A stretch of 47,116 nt of DNA from Anaerococcus provencensis (GCF_000312365.2 NZ_HG003687.1:1-47116); one strand, 5' to 3'. Positions 27,178 through 35,442 are shown, numbered from the stretch's first letter. Numbers and translations are program-made. Notes: generated by a model not told the origin, from the sequence alone.

Positions 27178-27192
27178 ATTGAATGGGAATAA
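27178..27192. repeat. attR: right copy of the guaA core site
   Basis: ATTGAATGGGAATAA repeats the last guaA codons. Similarity extends upstream as GGCACG against GGAACT in guaA, coding the same Gly-Thr with different third bases. Confidence 0.85.
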
Positions 27193-27217
27193 ATCGACCG
27201 TTGATTTCGGTCGATTT
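27191..27217 (+). terminator. Probable original guaA terminator
   Basis: AAATCGACCG (27191-27200) pairs perfectly with CGGTCGATTT (27208-27217) around TTGATTT. It starts right at the guaA stop codon copy in attR, so it would have followed guaA before insertion. Confidence 0.65.
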
Positions 27218-27218
27218 A

Positions 27219-27600
27219 TCCGAAAATCAGCTGCGGTAGCAGTGAGAGAGTTTGCAAAGCAAACGGGATTTTCGTTAGTCCCATCATCTTGGGTGACCGA
27301 TGCTTTGCATCGGTCATCTGCGAGATGAATGTAGAAGCGAAGCTTCAAGTGAGTCCGCAGAACTAAGCGCATTAAAGACCATTGATTTTGGTCTTTAATG
27401 CCGAAAATCTAGTGCGGGAGCACGGGAGAGCTTCGAAGAAGCGAGTTTTCGTGTCGCAAGCCGAGCGCACTTCCTTAAATAGTAGGGTGGAAAATGCGAA
27501 GCATTTTCCATCTCTGAGATAAGCTTTTGAACCGAAAGGTTCACAAGCGAATCCAGAGAACTAAGCGAGAAAACTCCAAGAGAGTTTTCGAGAGGACAAA
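27219..27600. repeat. Intergenic structured repeat cluster 1
   Basis: No gene here. Two modules share one fold. Module 1 (27284-27369): CTGCG (27318-27322) pairs with CGCAG (27356-27360) around hairpin GAAGC-GAA-GCTTC, ending AACTAAGCG. Module 2 (27484-27567): CTCTG (27512-27516) pairs with CAGAG (27554-27558) around GAACC-GAAA-GGTTC, with the same ending. Each follows a variable hairpin after GGGTG (ACCGATGC/GCATCGGT or AAAATGC/GCATTTT). Between them lie GAAAATC...GATTTTC-type stems. Related modules occur at 33426 and 36559. Confidence 0.75.
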
Positions 27601-27684
27601 AGATCTTAGATTAAAATGGGTACATTTGTTAAAAAGAATAAATTGAATAATAGTTCCAAGTGGTTTGCACTTGGACAAAAAATT

Positions 27685-27714
27685 AGACCGTAGTTTCAAG
27701 TTGCGGTCTTTTTT
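27685..27714 (+). terminator. Rho-independent terminator
   Basis: AGACCG (27685-27690) pairs with CGGTCT (27704-27709), followed by a run of T. No intact gene precedes it on the + strand. Confidence 0.6.
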
Positions 27715-27725
27715 GCGTATATATT

Positions 27726-27935
27726 ATGACGATTAATTTATTTAGAGATCTACAATGGTTAATTTCAAATGCAACAAATAATATAAACTAGATTGCAAAG
27801 GCTACTAATACAACTGGTGTTATATACAAAAATGAAATTGATTCAATGAATAAAGAAATAGAAAAATTGGCAAAAGAAATATGGCAGATCCATTCCCTAC
27901 TTCTTAATAAATCAAATGAAAGTTCTGGTGATTAG
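27726..27935 (+). pseudogene. Remnant of a MobC-like relaxosome gene with an internal stop
   Basis: A 70-codon frame resembles the C-terminal part of MobC proteins: LFRDLQWLISNATNNIN, then a TAG stop, then IAKATNTTGVIYKNEID and a Lys/Glu-rich helix. Related proteins typically read NNINQIAK here, so the TAG most likely arose from a CAG Gln codon by a single change. It ends one base before a relaxase fragment, the usual mobC-relaxase order. The N-terminus is missing. It is probably a dead relic of another mobilizable element. Confidence 0.6.
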
Positions 27936-27936
27936 T

Positions 27937-28029
27937 GTGGCAATTACAAAAATTCATCCAATAAAATTAACTCTAAATTTGGAAATAGGTTACATTACTA
28001 AGAGTGAAAAAACTGATAAAAAAACTTAG
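27937..28029 (+). pseudogene. N-terminal stub of a MobA/VirD2-type relaxase
   Basis: GTG-started 30-codon fragment AITKIHPIKLTLNLEIGYIT then SEKTDKKT and a stop. This is the recognisable beginning of relaxase/mobilization nuclease proteins of Firmicutes mobilizable elements, which usually read IHPIKSTLNLAIDYI. Everything after about residue 30 is gone. It continues the MobC-like remnant. Confidence 0.65.
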
Positions 28030-28069
28030 TATTCTCATATATAATTTATGAATACAAAAAAAGAATACC

Positions 28070-29449
28070 CTATATGAGAGTATTCTTGACAGGTAATAAT
28101 ATGCTGACCTTTGCGCCTATTGTATCAGTCCTATTTTCTAAAATAAGACTTCCTCCATGCATATTAATAATTTGTTCAGAAACAAATAAACCAATACCAT
28201 AGTTTTCTTTTGAATGCCTACTTTTGTCTCCTTGGTAGAATTGATCTGTTGCATATAATAGGTCTTCACTTGAAAATCCGTGTCCTTGGTCTACTATTGA
28301 TATTTGAAGCTCATCAGCTTTGGAACATATAAGTAACTCAATGGTTGAGTTTTTAGGACTGTGTTCCTCAGCATTGCTAAGAATATTAAGAAAGGCTCGT
28401 TCAAAATTTTTTAAATCTACTATTAAAAAATCATCATCATAGTTAATATCTTCTAAAAGATTTAACTTATAAGTCGATGTGAATTCTTTAGCTAGTTTTT
28501 CAATGTTTTCTACAAATTCTTTTACTCTAATTTGAGTAAAGTTTAATTCATTTGCTTGGTTAGATTTATTAACAAGCGTTAAGGTTTCAATATATTTACC
28601 AATACGGTTTGTGTTTTTTTTAATATAATTAAGATAGCTTTCCTGATCTTCTGTTAGATTTGTTTCTCCCAATAACTCTGAATTTCCCTTAATAATTGAA
28701 AGAGGAGTCTTTATATCATGGCTTAATGCTGAAATCTGATTTCTTTTTTTCTCTTCATCTCTCCAGTTTGTCCTTAAAGATTCACTTAATCCTATTTTCA
28801 TTTTTTCTAAACTATCTAATATGGCATTAAATTCCTGGATATTTGACTTTTTAACTTGGAAGTCTAAGTTTTGTTTACCGATTTCTTCCGAAGCTTCTAG
28901 CAAAGGATTTAATTCTTTTGATATTTTCTTTGCCCAAATTAATGTGGTGGTTACAATACTAATAAGGCAAAATATTATCAGTAAAATTAGCAATAAAATA
29001 TTTATTTGTGGTAGATTTTTTTGCATCCAAGGACTTTTATAATAAGGTTTTAGGTTATAAGCTACAAGTACATATCCATCTGATCTTTGTATTTCCATAA
29101 AAGATAAATTGGCATTAGAGTAACCAGAACCCTTATGATAGCTAAAGGCTATATCTTGGATATTCTTATTCATATTTGTTTCTACAACTTTTTCGTCTTT
29201 TGCTAAAAATAGATAAGATGTATTATTTGGTAGCAATGATTTATCGAAATTTTTTGAAGTGGCAATATCTATCCTTTTTTCAAGAATTAAACTCTCAGTA
29301 TGGTTTGCTGGAAATATCCACTTAAATTGATAAGAAGCGGATATAAAAGCTAGGATTAATAAAACGGAGATTGCTAGTCCTAGCCCAATACTTAACAAGT
29401 ATTTAAAAAGTATATGTTTAAGAGATTGATCTTTTGATTTTAATTCCAT
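28070..29449 (-). CDS. Sensor histidine kinase of a lantibiotic-type two-component system
   Basis: 459 residues. Membrane helices near residues 14-36 and 150-172 flank an extracytoplasmic domain of about 110 residues. The phospho-acceptor His is in ALSHDIKTPLSIIKGN (H box). ATP-binding boxes are FLNILSNAEEHS (N), DQGHGFSSEDL (G1) and YGIGLFVSEQI (G2). It overlaps the response regulator gene by 10 bp. The layout next to LanFEG-like genes matches NisK/CprK-type sensors that detect lantibiotics or cationic peptides. A terminator-like palindrome (ATACCCTATATGAGAGTAT region) lies at its 3' end. Confidence 0.9.
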   Translation of the reverse strand: MELKSKDQSLKHILFKYLLSIGLGLAISVLLILAFISASYQFKWIFPANHTESLILEKRIDIATSKNFDKSLLPNNTSYLFLAKDEKVVETNMNKNIQDIAFSYHKGSGYSNANLSFMEIQRSDGYVLVAYNLKPYYKSPWMQKNLPQINILLLILLIIFCLISIVTTTLIWAKKISKELNPLLEASEEIGKQNLDFQVKKSNIQEFNAILDSLEKMKIGLSESLRTNWRDEEKKRNQISALSHDIKTPLSIIKGNSELLGETNLTEDQESYLNYIKKNTNRIGKYIETLTLVNKSNQANELNFTQIRVKEFVENIEKLAKEFTSTYKLNLLEDINYDDDFLIVDLKNFERAFLNILSNAEEHSPKNSTIELLICSKADELQISIVDQGHGFSSEDLLYATDQFYQGDKSRHSKENYGIGLFVSEQIINMHGGSLILENRTDTIGAKVSILLPVKNTLI

Positions 29450-30099
29450 TTATATCCGATCCCCCATACTGTTTCAATTGGATTTTTATCATATTTTTGA
29501 AATTTTGCCCTAATATTTTTTATATGTTCTGATATTGCAGATGCATCTCCTATACCATCAAATCCAAAGATAAGCTCATATATTTGCTCTCTTGAAAATA
29601 CTTGTCCTTTTCTTTTTGCTAGTAATTCTGAAATTTGATACTCAGATTTTGTTAAATGAACTTTTTCATCTCCTACAAAGACTTCATTGGAAGATAAATC
29701 AAAACGAATCTCGCCGAGATTTAGACTAGTGTGTCGTTCTCTTTTTTCTCGTCTTAAATGTGCCTCTATACGAGCTAGGAGTTCTGCTGCACCGAATGGT
29801 TTTGTGATGTAATCATCTCCTCCAATTAATAAGCCTTCAACTATATCTTCTTCCATAGTTTTTGCCGTTAAAAAAAGAATAGGGCAGTCTACTTTAGCTC
29901 GAATATCCTTACAGAAACTAATTCCGTCAATACCTGGCATCATAACATCAAGTAGAATCAAATCATATTTACTAAGCTTACTATTATCAACGTCTAAAGG
30001 ATTTTGATATACATCGACTTGATGGTTGTTCTTTTTCAAAATGTTTTTTATTAGATCAAGCATATCTAGCTCATCATCAACTGCAAGAATTAAAGACAT
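29440..30099 (-). CDS. OmpR-family response regulator
   Basis: 219 residues. Receiver domain with the phosphorylated Asp in LILLDVMMPGIDG and the conserved Lys in YITKPF. The C-terminal winged helix ends VWGIGYKWN. It is followed by the cognate kinase, overlapping by 10 bp. It probably controls the upstream transporter genes through the direct repeats at 33210-33227. Confidence 0.95.
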   Translation of the reverse strand: MSLILAVDDELDMLDLIKNILKKNNHQVDVYQNPLDVDNSKLSKYDLILLDVMMPGIDGISFCKDIRAKVDCPILFLTAKTMEEDIVEGLLIGGDDYITKPFGAAELLARIEAHLRREKRERHTSLNLGEIRFDLSSNEVFVGDEKVHLTKSEYQISELLAKRKGQVFSREQIYELIFGFDGIGDASAISEHIKNIRAKFQKYDKNPIETVWGIGYKWN

Positions 30100-30149
30100 T
30101 TTATCACCTCATAATTTTTTAAGAAAATACCGACTTTATTATTCAGGTA

Positions 30150-30962
30150 TTACTCAGATTTTGCTTTTAGATATTGGTCATTTACCTTTACTGCAAATCC
30201 ATCATCAATATTTATTCCGGAAATTTTGTAAACGTCTAAATAAAACCATGTTTGGCGTTTAGACTTATTTTCACCTAGCCAGTCAATTTTATCTAAGTCT
30301 TCTTTTGTAAAGATGTTTCTACTATCTTTATCAAATATAACATCTTTGGCAATAATACCTAAAAAATTCTCCAACTTATCTTCTGAAACTACTTGATCAG
30401 TCACTTGATAGGTTACTCCATCATAAATTAACTGAGTAGCGTTATTTGGGTTTATTTGAAATTCTGAATTTTGTTCTTTCGTATGTTCCTTAAAATTAAA
30501 AATCTTTGAGTCATTATTTATTTCATTTGTAGGAACTGCTTTGTAATTATTACCATTTACTTCTACAGTTAATGTGTCTTCTGCTTTTTTATTTGTATAT
30601 ACATCAAAGAATTGGAATACATGAATGTCATTACTTAGATCTTTTGCAAAGTTGTCTAGATTATTTATGCCTAAATCGGTGGCATCAACTTGTTTGACTA
30701 TTTTGCCTTCATCGTCAACTGCAACTAGTTTTCTAATGACTCCAATCCATTTATCTTTATCTTCATTTGAAGAAACTTCATCAAGAATGGTGTAGGATTT
30801 TGCCTTATAATTAAATTGCCTTACGTCTTCATCGTTCAAAATACATTGTTCTTTATCATTAGAATATTGAGCCATCTTACCTCTAAGCTTTCCACAAGAG
30901 GAAAAACAAATACAGGAAACAAAGATTATCGCAATGACTAATAATTTATGTTTATTTTTCAT
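30150..30962 (-). CDS. NisI/SpaI-like immunity lipoprotein with two tandem domains
   Basis: 270 residues. Signal peptide with lipobox FSSC, Cys at about residue 23. Two similar domains follow: one with NYKAKSYTILDEVSS and WIGVIRKLV, the other with IYDGVTYQVTDQVVS and FLGIIAKDV. Each ends with a beta strand pair and a short VNxxxYKA-like piece (EVNGNNYKA, KVNDQYLKA). The double-domain form resembles NisI, which binds nisin at the membrane surface. It lies between LanG-like and LanR-like genes. The identification rests on position and internal duplication, not on a sequence search. Confidence 0.65.
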   Translation of the reverse strand: MKNKHKLLVIAIIFVSCICFSSCGKLRGKMAQYSNDKEQCILNDEDVRQFNYKAKSYTILDEVSSNEDKDKWIGVIRKLVAVDDEGKIVKQVDATDLGINNLDNFAKDLSNDIHVFQFFDVYTNKKAEDTLTVEVNGNNYKAVPTNEINNDSKIFNFKEHTKEQNSEFQINPNNATQLIYDGVTYQVTDQVVSEDKLENFLGIIAKDVIFDKDSRNIFTKEDLDKIDWLGENKSKRQTWFYLDVYKISGINIDDGFAVKVNDQYLKAKSE

Positions 30963-30977
30963 TAAAACACCTCCATT

Positions 30978-31718
30978 TTATTCACTAATAGATTTCCCAT
31001 CCCACTTATTAAACCAAATAATTGAGGAAATAAATAAGATTAAGATAATAAACAAGGATACAAAACTCCAAATTCTCAACTCTTTATAAAAATAGGAAGG
31101 ATCCGAAACTTTGCTCATAGTAATATACATAGCTGGAAGTCTAGATGACCACGTACAAGGAATAAAATACCAAATACTATCACCAATGACAGTCATTGAA
31201 AGTAAAGCAATCATTGTTTCTAGAAAACCCAATCCTATAGATGCACCACTACTTAATTCAATTGATACCCAAAGATGAATCATGTATAGAGAAAGGCTGC
31301 TAATAAGAATTAAGAAAAATTCAATAAGCCAATCTAAGATATTTTGATATCCTGTTAATATTGCAAAAATTATAATAGCTAAAGATATCGAAACAACAAA
31401 TCCCAATTCTAATACAAGGAGTTTTCCTAGATAAGCCTTAGTTCTAGATTTTGTAGTAGATAAGAGCACTTGAAATTTCCCAGCACCTATTTCTATATCA
31501 ACAACTTTTGAACTTATAAAACTTAATATTATTGGGATTACCGCTCCTAAAAGTACAAAATAAGTTTGTACTATATCACTTTCTTCAAAATTTTCTAGTC
31601 CAGTGGTTTTTGATGCCAGATAAAATAATAAAGAATAGGCTATAGGTAAAACTGTGTGAATCCAAGGAAGCCATGTGCCCTTGATTTTATATATTTCGGA
31701 TTTTATTATCTTTATCAT
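30978..31718 (-). CDS. LanG-type ABC transporter permease
   Basis: 246 residues from ATG 31718, which overlaps the stop of the preceding permease (TAATG) and has AGAGGT upstream. Six membrane helices are visible, beginning after IIKSEIYKIKGTWLPWIHTVLP. This N-terminus is typical of the MutG/EpiG/SpaG family. It forms a complex with the second permease and the ATPase to expel lantibiotics from the membrane. Confidence 0.85.
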   Translation of the reverse strand: MIKIIKSEIYKIKGTWLPWIHTVLPIAYSLLFYLASKTTGLENFEESDIVQTYFVLLGAVIPIILSFISSKVVDIEIGAGKFQVLLSTTKSRTKAYLGKLLVLELGFVVSISLAIIIFAILTGYQNILDWLIEFFLILISSLSLYMIHLWVSIELSSGASIGLGFLETMIALLSMTVIGDSIWYFIPCTWSSRLPAMYITMSKVSDPSYFYKELRIWSFVSLFIILILFISSIIWFNKWDGKSISE

Positions 31719-32458
31719 TATTTTACCTCTTGATTTGAAAACCATTTTGCACTTATAATTGTCAGTAATATAAATAGACATATAGATAAAATACAAGGAA
31801 TAAGTAACGATGTGTTTGATATCATTGGATTTGATGATTCTATTAAAACACCACTTGGTAGAATATGCATAACAGGAATCATTAATCTAATTCCCCAAGA
31901 ATATGGACAATAAATCCAAAAAGCACTATCAGATATCAAAATTCCAAAGGCTAAACCTAATACTGCATTTATTGTAATACTTGCTATAAAGCCAAATTTT
32001 TTTGCTAAGAAAAAGCATAGAGGGACTTGCCAAATGTTGGTAATTATTAGTAAGAGACTTGCAAATACCAATGTGGAAAATCCATAGTTTGGTGTTAATT
32101 GCCCTCCAATTAAAAATTGAAAAATATACACTCCTAGCATATGAATTATAGCAGCAATACTCATATAAATAAATGCTGTAATTATTTTTGAAACCCATAA
32201 CTTTTTGAGATTAATATTTAGAGGGAAAACTGCTCTGTAGTTTAATTTTCTACTTTCTTTTCTATCCATCATTGCTGGGATTAAGGCAAAAGTTGCAGGC
32301 ATTATTATGACGTACCACCAGTTATAGGAATTAGTAGTGAAATAACTTGGCATAAGAAATAATGACAATAAGATTAAAGTTATTGGCATAATTACTAATA
32401 ATTTCTTCAAGAAACTATGCTTATGTTTTAAATTTTCTGCAAGAATATAATTTATCAT
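31718..32458 (-). CDS. LanE-type ABC transporter permease
   Basis: 246 residues with six predicted membrane helices. The N-terminus NYILAENLKHKHSFLKKLLVIMP is typical of MutE/EpiE/SpaE permeases. It follows the ATPase gene by 3 nt and overlaps the next permease by one base. Confidence 0.85.
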   Translation of the reverse strand: MINYILAENLKHKHSFLKKLLVIMPITLILLSLFLMPSYFTTNSYNWWYVIIMPATFALIPAMMDRKESRKLNYRAVFPLNINLKKLWVSKIITAFIYMSIAAIIHMLGVYIFQFLIGGQLTPNYGFSTLVFASLLLIITNIWQVPLCFFLAKKFGFIASITINAVLGLAFGILISDSAFWIYCPYSWGIRLMIPVMHILPSGVLIESSNPMISNTSLLIPCILSICLFILLTIISAKWFSNQEVK

Positions 32459-32461
32459 TTT

Positions 32462-33163
32462 TTACATCCCCATTCCATTTTTTATAACATTCATAAAAAG
32501 TTCTTCTAAGTTGTCATCATGATTAATAATGTTTTGATATTGTAATTTTCCATTATTAATAATCCCAATATGATCAGCAGTTTGTTCAACTTCTGCTAAA
32601 ATATGGCTAGACAAAATAACGGTTATTCCTTTTTCTGGGAAACTTCTTATTAAATCACGCAATTCCTGAATTCCTAGAGGATCAAGTCCGTTTGTTGGCT
32701 CATCTAAAATCAAAAGCTTAGGATTATTTAATAAGGCAATGGCGATACCTAGCCTTTGTTTCATCCCTAAAGAAAATTGACCACTTTTCTTTTTGCCAGT
32801 ATCTTTTAAACTAACTATTTCCAAAACTTCATCAATCCTAGAATCTGGTAACCCTAGTAGGAGTGTCCTTACCTTTAAATTTTCCCTAGCTGATAAGTTC
32901 TCATACAAGGCAGGCATCTCTATCAAGGCACCAATATCCGATAAATCCTCACGACTCCACTCATGACCTTCAAAAAAGATTTGACCAGATGTTTTATGAA
33001 TCATTCCAGTAATCATCTTCAATGTTGTCGATTTACCAGCTCCGTTAGGTCCTAGCAAGCCATAGATAGAATTCTCTTTTATTTTTAAAGAAACATCATC
33101 TACTGCTTTTTGTTTTCCAAATGTTTTAGTAAGATTTTTTGTTTCTAATATAAATTTGTCCAT
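32462..33163 (-). CDS. LanF-type ABC transporter ATP-binding protein
   Basis: 233 residues. Walker A GPNGAGKST, Q-loop region, signature FSLGMKQRLG (a relaxed LSGGQ), Walker B KLLILDEPTNGLDP and the switch His in SSHILAEVE. First gene of the FEG-I-RK cluster. In the family the ATPase has an E-loop in place of the Q-loop: here IGALIEMP contains the Glu, which supports the lantibiotic-resistance subgroup. Confidence 0.92.
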   Translation of the reverse strand: MDKFILETKNLTKTFGKQKAVDDVSLKIKENSIYGLLGPNGAGKSTTLKMITGMIHKTSGQIFFEGHEWSREDLSDIGALIEMPALYENLSARENLKVRTLLLGLPDSRIDEVLEIVSLKDTGKKKSGQFSLGMKQRLGIAIALLNNPKLLILDEPTNGLDPLGIQELRDLIRSFPEKGITVILSSHILAEVEQTADHIGIINNGKLQYQNIINHDDNLEELFMNVIKNGMGM

Positions 33164-33193
33164 AAATGAACCTCCTATTCATTTTATAAACTT

Positions 33194-33227
33194 AGTATAA
33201 AATACAAATTTAAGGATTCCTTAAGGA
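33194..33227 (-). promoter_or_regulatory. Promoter with response-regulator direct repeats
   Basis: On the minus strand a TATACT -10 (33199-33194) lies below two TCCTTAA half-sites 11 bp apart (33216-33210 and 33227-33221) that cover the -35 position. One-turn direct repeats at -35 are typical for OmpR-family activators. Confidence 0.55.
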
Positions 33228-33298
33228 AGATAAGATTATTTAAAAATTTAATAGCTTGTTTTTATCTTAAAAGTAAACATATTATCTGGGACTGGGAT

Positions 33299-33690
33299 GG
33301 GACTAAAAATTCGAAAACGTCCTATAATTAGGTGGATTTAGTGATACTCTAAAAAATAGAATCTAGTATTTTGAATGATTTGGGATATATCGGACGTTTG
33401 GAAAAGAAGAATGGGAGTAGTCCCATCATCTTGGGTGGAAAATGCGAAGCATTTTTCATCTCTGAGATAAGCTTTTGAACCGAAAGGTTCACAAGCGAAT
33501 CCAGAGAACTAAGCGAGGGCGTGAGCCGAGCGCACTTCCTTAAATATTAGGGTGAAAAATGCAGGGGTGGCCGTCATCCTGGACTCGGTCATTTTCGAGA
33601 CCACTCCGTGGCGGGTATTCTCAAAGCCAGACAGGCTAGCAAAAAACCAAGTGGAGAAACTCATGAGAGTTTTCGAGAGGATAGTACCCT
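33299..33690. repeat. Intergenic structured repeat cluster 2
   Basis: No gene in this part of the 835-bp gap. GGGACTA (33299-33305) pairs with TAGTCCC (33418-33424), and CGTCC pairs with GGACG inside. Next comes a module like those of cluster 1 (33426-33516; CTCTG/CAGAG with GAACC-GAAA-GGTTC, ending AACTAAGCG). The stretch 33299-33516 is repeated with many substitutions at 36434-36646. Confidence 0.7.
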
Positions 33691-33761
33691 TGTGTGGAAT
33701 TTTTACCCGGGAATAGCGCAGAGCGCGGAGAGCAGTGAAATTGCGATTTTCGTTAGTAGCA

Positions 33762-33884
33762 AAAAAATTATCTTTAAGTGAAAATAAAAACCTAATTGAA
33801 AGATTTATAAAAGAAAATATAACATCACAAGGAATTATAGTAGATTATGCAACCCATGATGAGAATCAAGACAAAAATGGGTAA
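33762..33884 (+). pseudogene. Fragment of a MobA/MobL-type relaxase
   Basis: About 40 codons resemble the region before the catalytic histidines of MobA/MobL relaxases: ENKNLIERFIKENITSQGIIVDYATHDENQDKNG. Shown in short, IKEN..GIIVDYATHDENQDKNG. The family continues NPHAH, but here a small indel creates TAA TAA in the place where GGT AAT would be read. Both ends of the gene are missing. Confidence 0.55.
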
Positions 33885-33998
33885 TAATCTTATGCAGGTT
33901 GAAAGCTTTACTAGGCTAAGAATAGATTTTTTACGAAAATTGTTACTTGTCCTAAAGCTTGGTAAGGTTCTAATTCTAATGAAAGTGATGACAAAATT

Positions 33999-34571
33999 AT
34001 GAAAGAAAAACTTATTATTAAAAAATTAAGAGAAGATCGCAGAAATGAAACCTACACAAATAGAGGAATTAACCCAATATTCCAGCTAAATCCAAAATCA
34101 AAAATTTTGATAATTGGGCAAGCTCCTGGGGAAAGGGTTGAAGAAACTGGTATTTTATTTAATGATAAGAGTGGGGAAAATCTTGTCAAATGGTTGGGTA
34201 TATCGGAAGACGTCCTCCATAGTGAAGATTTTTCTATAATTCCAATGGACTTTTATTATCCTGGAAAGGGAAAATCAGGCGACAAGGCTCCTAGATCTTT
34301 TATTGCAAAAGAATACCATCCACTATTATTAAATGAATTGAAGGATATAAAGTTAACCATTTTGATAGGAGCCTATGCTCAAAAGTTTTATTTGAAGGAT
34401 AAATTTAAGAAAAATTTAACTGAAACAGTAAAATCTTACAAAGAATTTTTGCCGGAATATTTTCCAATAGTCCACCCAAGTCCTCTAAACAACAGGTGGA
34501 TAGCAAAAAATCCTTTTTTTAGAGAAGAGGTCTTGCCTGAGTTAAAGAAAATTGTAAAAAATCTGAGATAA
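33999..34571 (+). CDS. Uracil-DNA glycosylase family protein
   Basis: 190 residues. UDG-superfamily fold: motif 1 is GQAPGERVEETGILFNDKSG (family form GxAPGxxE), and motif 2 is HPSPLNNRW near the C-terminus. It probably removes uracil or related bases from DNA, or belongs to the Mug-like single-domain group. It carries no iron-sulphur cysteines, so it is not a family 4 enzyme. Sits alone behind the repeat region. Confidence 0.85.
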   Translation: MKEKLIIKKLREDRRNETYTNRGINPIFQLNPKSKILIIGQAPGERVEETGILFNDKSGENLVKWLGISEDVLHSEDFSIIPMDFYYPGKGKSGDKAPRSFIAKEYHPLLLNELKDIKLTILIGAYAQKFYLKDKFKKNLTETVKSYKEFLPEYFPIVHPSPLNNRWIAKNPFFREEVLPELKKIVKNLR

Positions 34572-34639
34572 ATTGTGTTTGTAAAAATTTATTGTATACC
34601 ATTTTTTTATGGTAATGGTCATCAACAAGGAGAGAAAAT

Positions 34640-34927
34640 ATGAAAAAAATAAGTGCGAATATTTTAGACGGCAAATTTGAGCATTTGGTGGATGAGGATA
34701 ATTTACAAATAACCCACCTACAAATCAAAAAAGGCGAAGAAATACCAAGTCACAAGTCAGATAAAAGTGTAGTAGTTGTAATTTATAAGGGCAAGGTAGA
34801 TTTTAAGGAAGAGAACGGAAACCAGATAATAATCCCAGGTGATATAATCACAATGGATCCTAATGAAATCCATGCTCTTAAGGCTCTTGAGGATAGCGAT
34901 TTGATGGTTATAAAAGTAAGAATTTAA
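34640..34927 (+). CDS. Small cupin-domain protein
   Basis: 95 residues forming one cupin barrel: QIKKGEEIPSHKSDKSVVVVIYKGKVDF and PGDIITMDPNEIHALKALED. The first metal motif has only one His (SHKS) and the second has EIHAL. Possible metal- or small-ligand-binding protein; substrate unknown. AAGGAGAG precedes ATG. Confidence 0.85.
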   Translation: MKKISANILDGKFEHLVDEDNLQITHLQIKKGEEIPSHKSDKSVVVVIYKGKVDFKEENGNQIIIPGDIITMDPNEIHALKALEDSDLMVIKVRI

Positions 34928-34947
34928 GAATATATTTAGCTAAGATA

Positions 34948-35096
34948 GGGGCTGTTGCAAATTGATAGATATCTAACGTTCCATCATTAGAGTGTATTCC
35001 CAGAAAGTTTGAGGTTTAGTCCGCTGGCTGACAGAGACCTTTCTGGGAGAGTGCTCGAATGATATAGGAATGGTTTATCTATTTTGCAACAGCCCC
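34948..35096. mobile_element. 149-bp palindrome, MITE-like element or very long terminator
   Basis: The ends GGGGCTGTTGCAAA and TTTGCAACAGCCCC are perfect inverted repeats (14 bp). Further inward CCCAGAAAG pairs with CTTTCTGGG, and ATCATT with AATGAT, so the whole segment folds into one hairpin. The ends resemble terminal repeats of IS6-like and IS1182-like elements (CTGTTGCAAA). T-rich sequence after the right end could let it act as a terminator. Confidence 0.55.
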
Positions 35097-35100
35097 TTTT

Positions 35101-35442
35101 TGTGTACATATTTTCATTTTAAAAATCTTGATTTTATATATAATTATGTAGGTTATTAATTATATCATTAATTAAGTTGTATAAAATAGTAAAAAAATAA
35201 AGACCATTACAGGATATTTGAGGAAACATTTAGATCATATAGCAAACAAGTAAATTATGCGACAATAAAATGTCGGTTTGATTGTCGGTTTGAATAAGAT
35301 TTATCAAAAAGACAATAAGTACTTCTCAAAAATGTTGAAGCACTGTTTTCGTTTACAAATACGTGGGAATTTTATATAGTGTATAGGACTTGACCTGTCC
35401 GTTGGGGACTGTGTTATCCTTTAATCAAAGGAGGTAGAAACC
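35101..35442. other. Intergenic region before a MerR-type gene
   Basis: AT-rich and without a clear gene. It holds a tandem 12-bp repeat, TGTCGGTTTGAT then TGTCGGTTTGAA (35271-35294). At its end is a MerR-type promoter: TTGACC (35390-35395) and TATCCT (35415-35420) with 19-bp spacing across a GTCC/GGAC dyad. Confidence 0.6.

Larger units (their letters stand above)
12430..27192. mobile_element. Integrative and mobilizable element inserted in the 3' end of guaA
   Basis: About 14.8 kb bounded by a repeat of the guaA 3' end. A tyrosine integrase gene ends 88 bp inside the right boundary. The integrase side also carries a DUF3173-like gene, an initiator/relaxase, a candidate oriT, an FtsK/TcpA-like coupling protein and a DUF961-like gene, in the order seen in Tn916-related and mobilizable elements of Firmicutes. 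No VirB4, VirB6 or peptidoglycan hydrolase gene is present, so transfer would need a helper. Cargo: a mer/ISL3 unit and a putative defence operon with structured repeats. Confidence 0.85.

Noticed and set aside
12430..27192. Self-transmissible ICE
   Set aside because: Only a coupling protein, initiator and integrase are present; no VirB4-type ATPase, channel proteins or cell-wall hydrolase are encoded, so it is called mobilizable.
27480..27520. T-box-like AGGGTGG sequence
   Set aside because: The sequence after it is a simple hairpin with GAA loop, not the ACCGCG antiterminator bulge, and no aminoacyl-tRNA synthetase or amino-acid gene follows.
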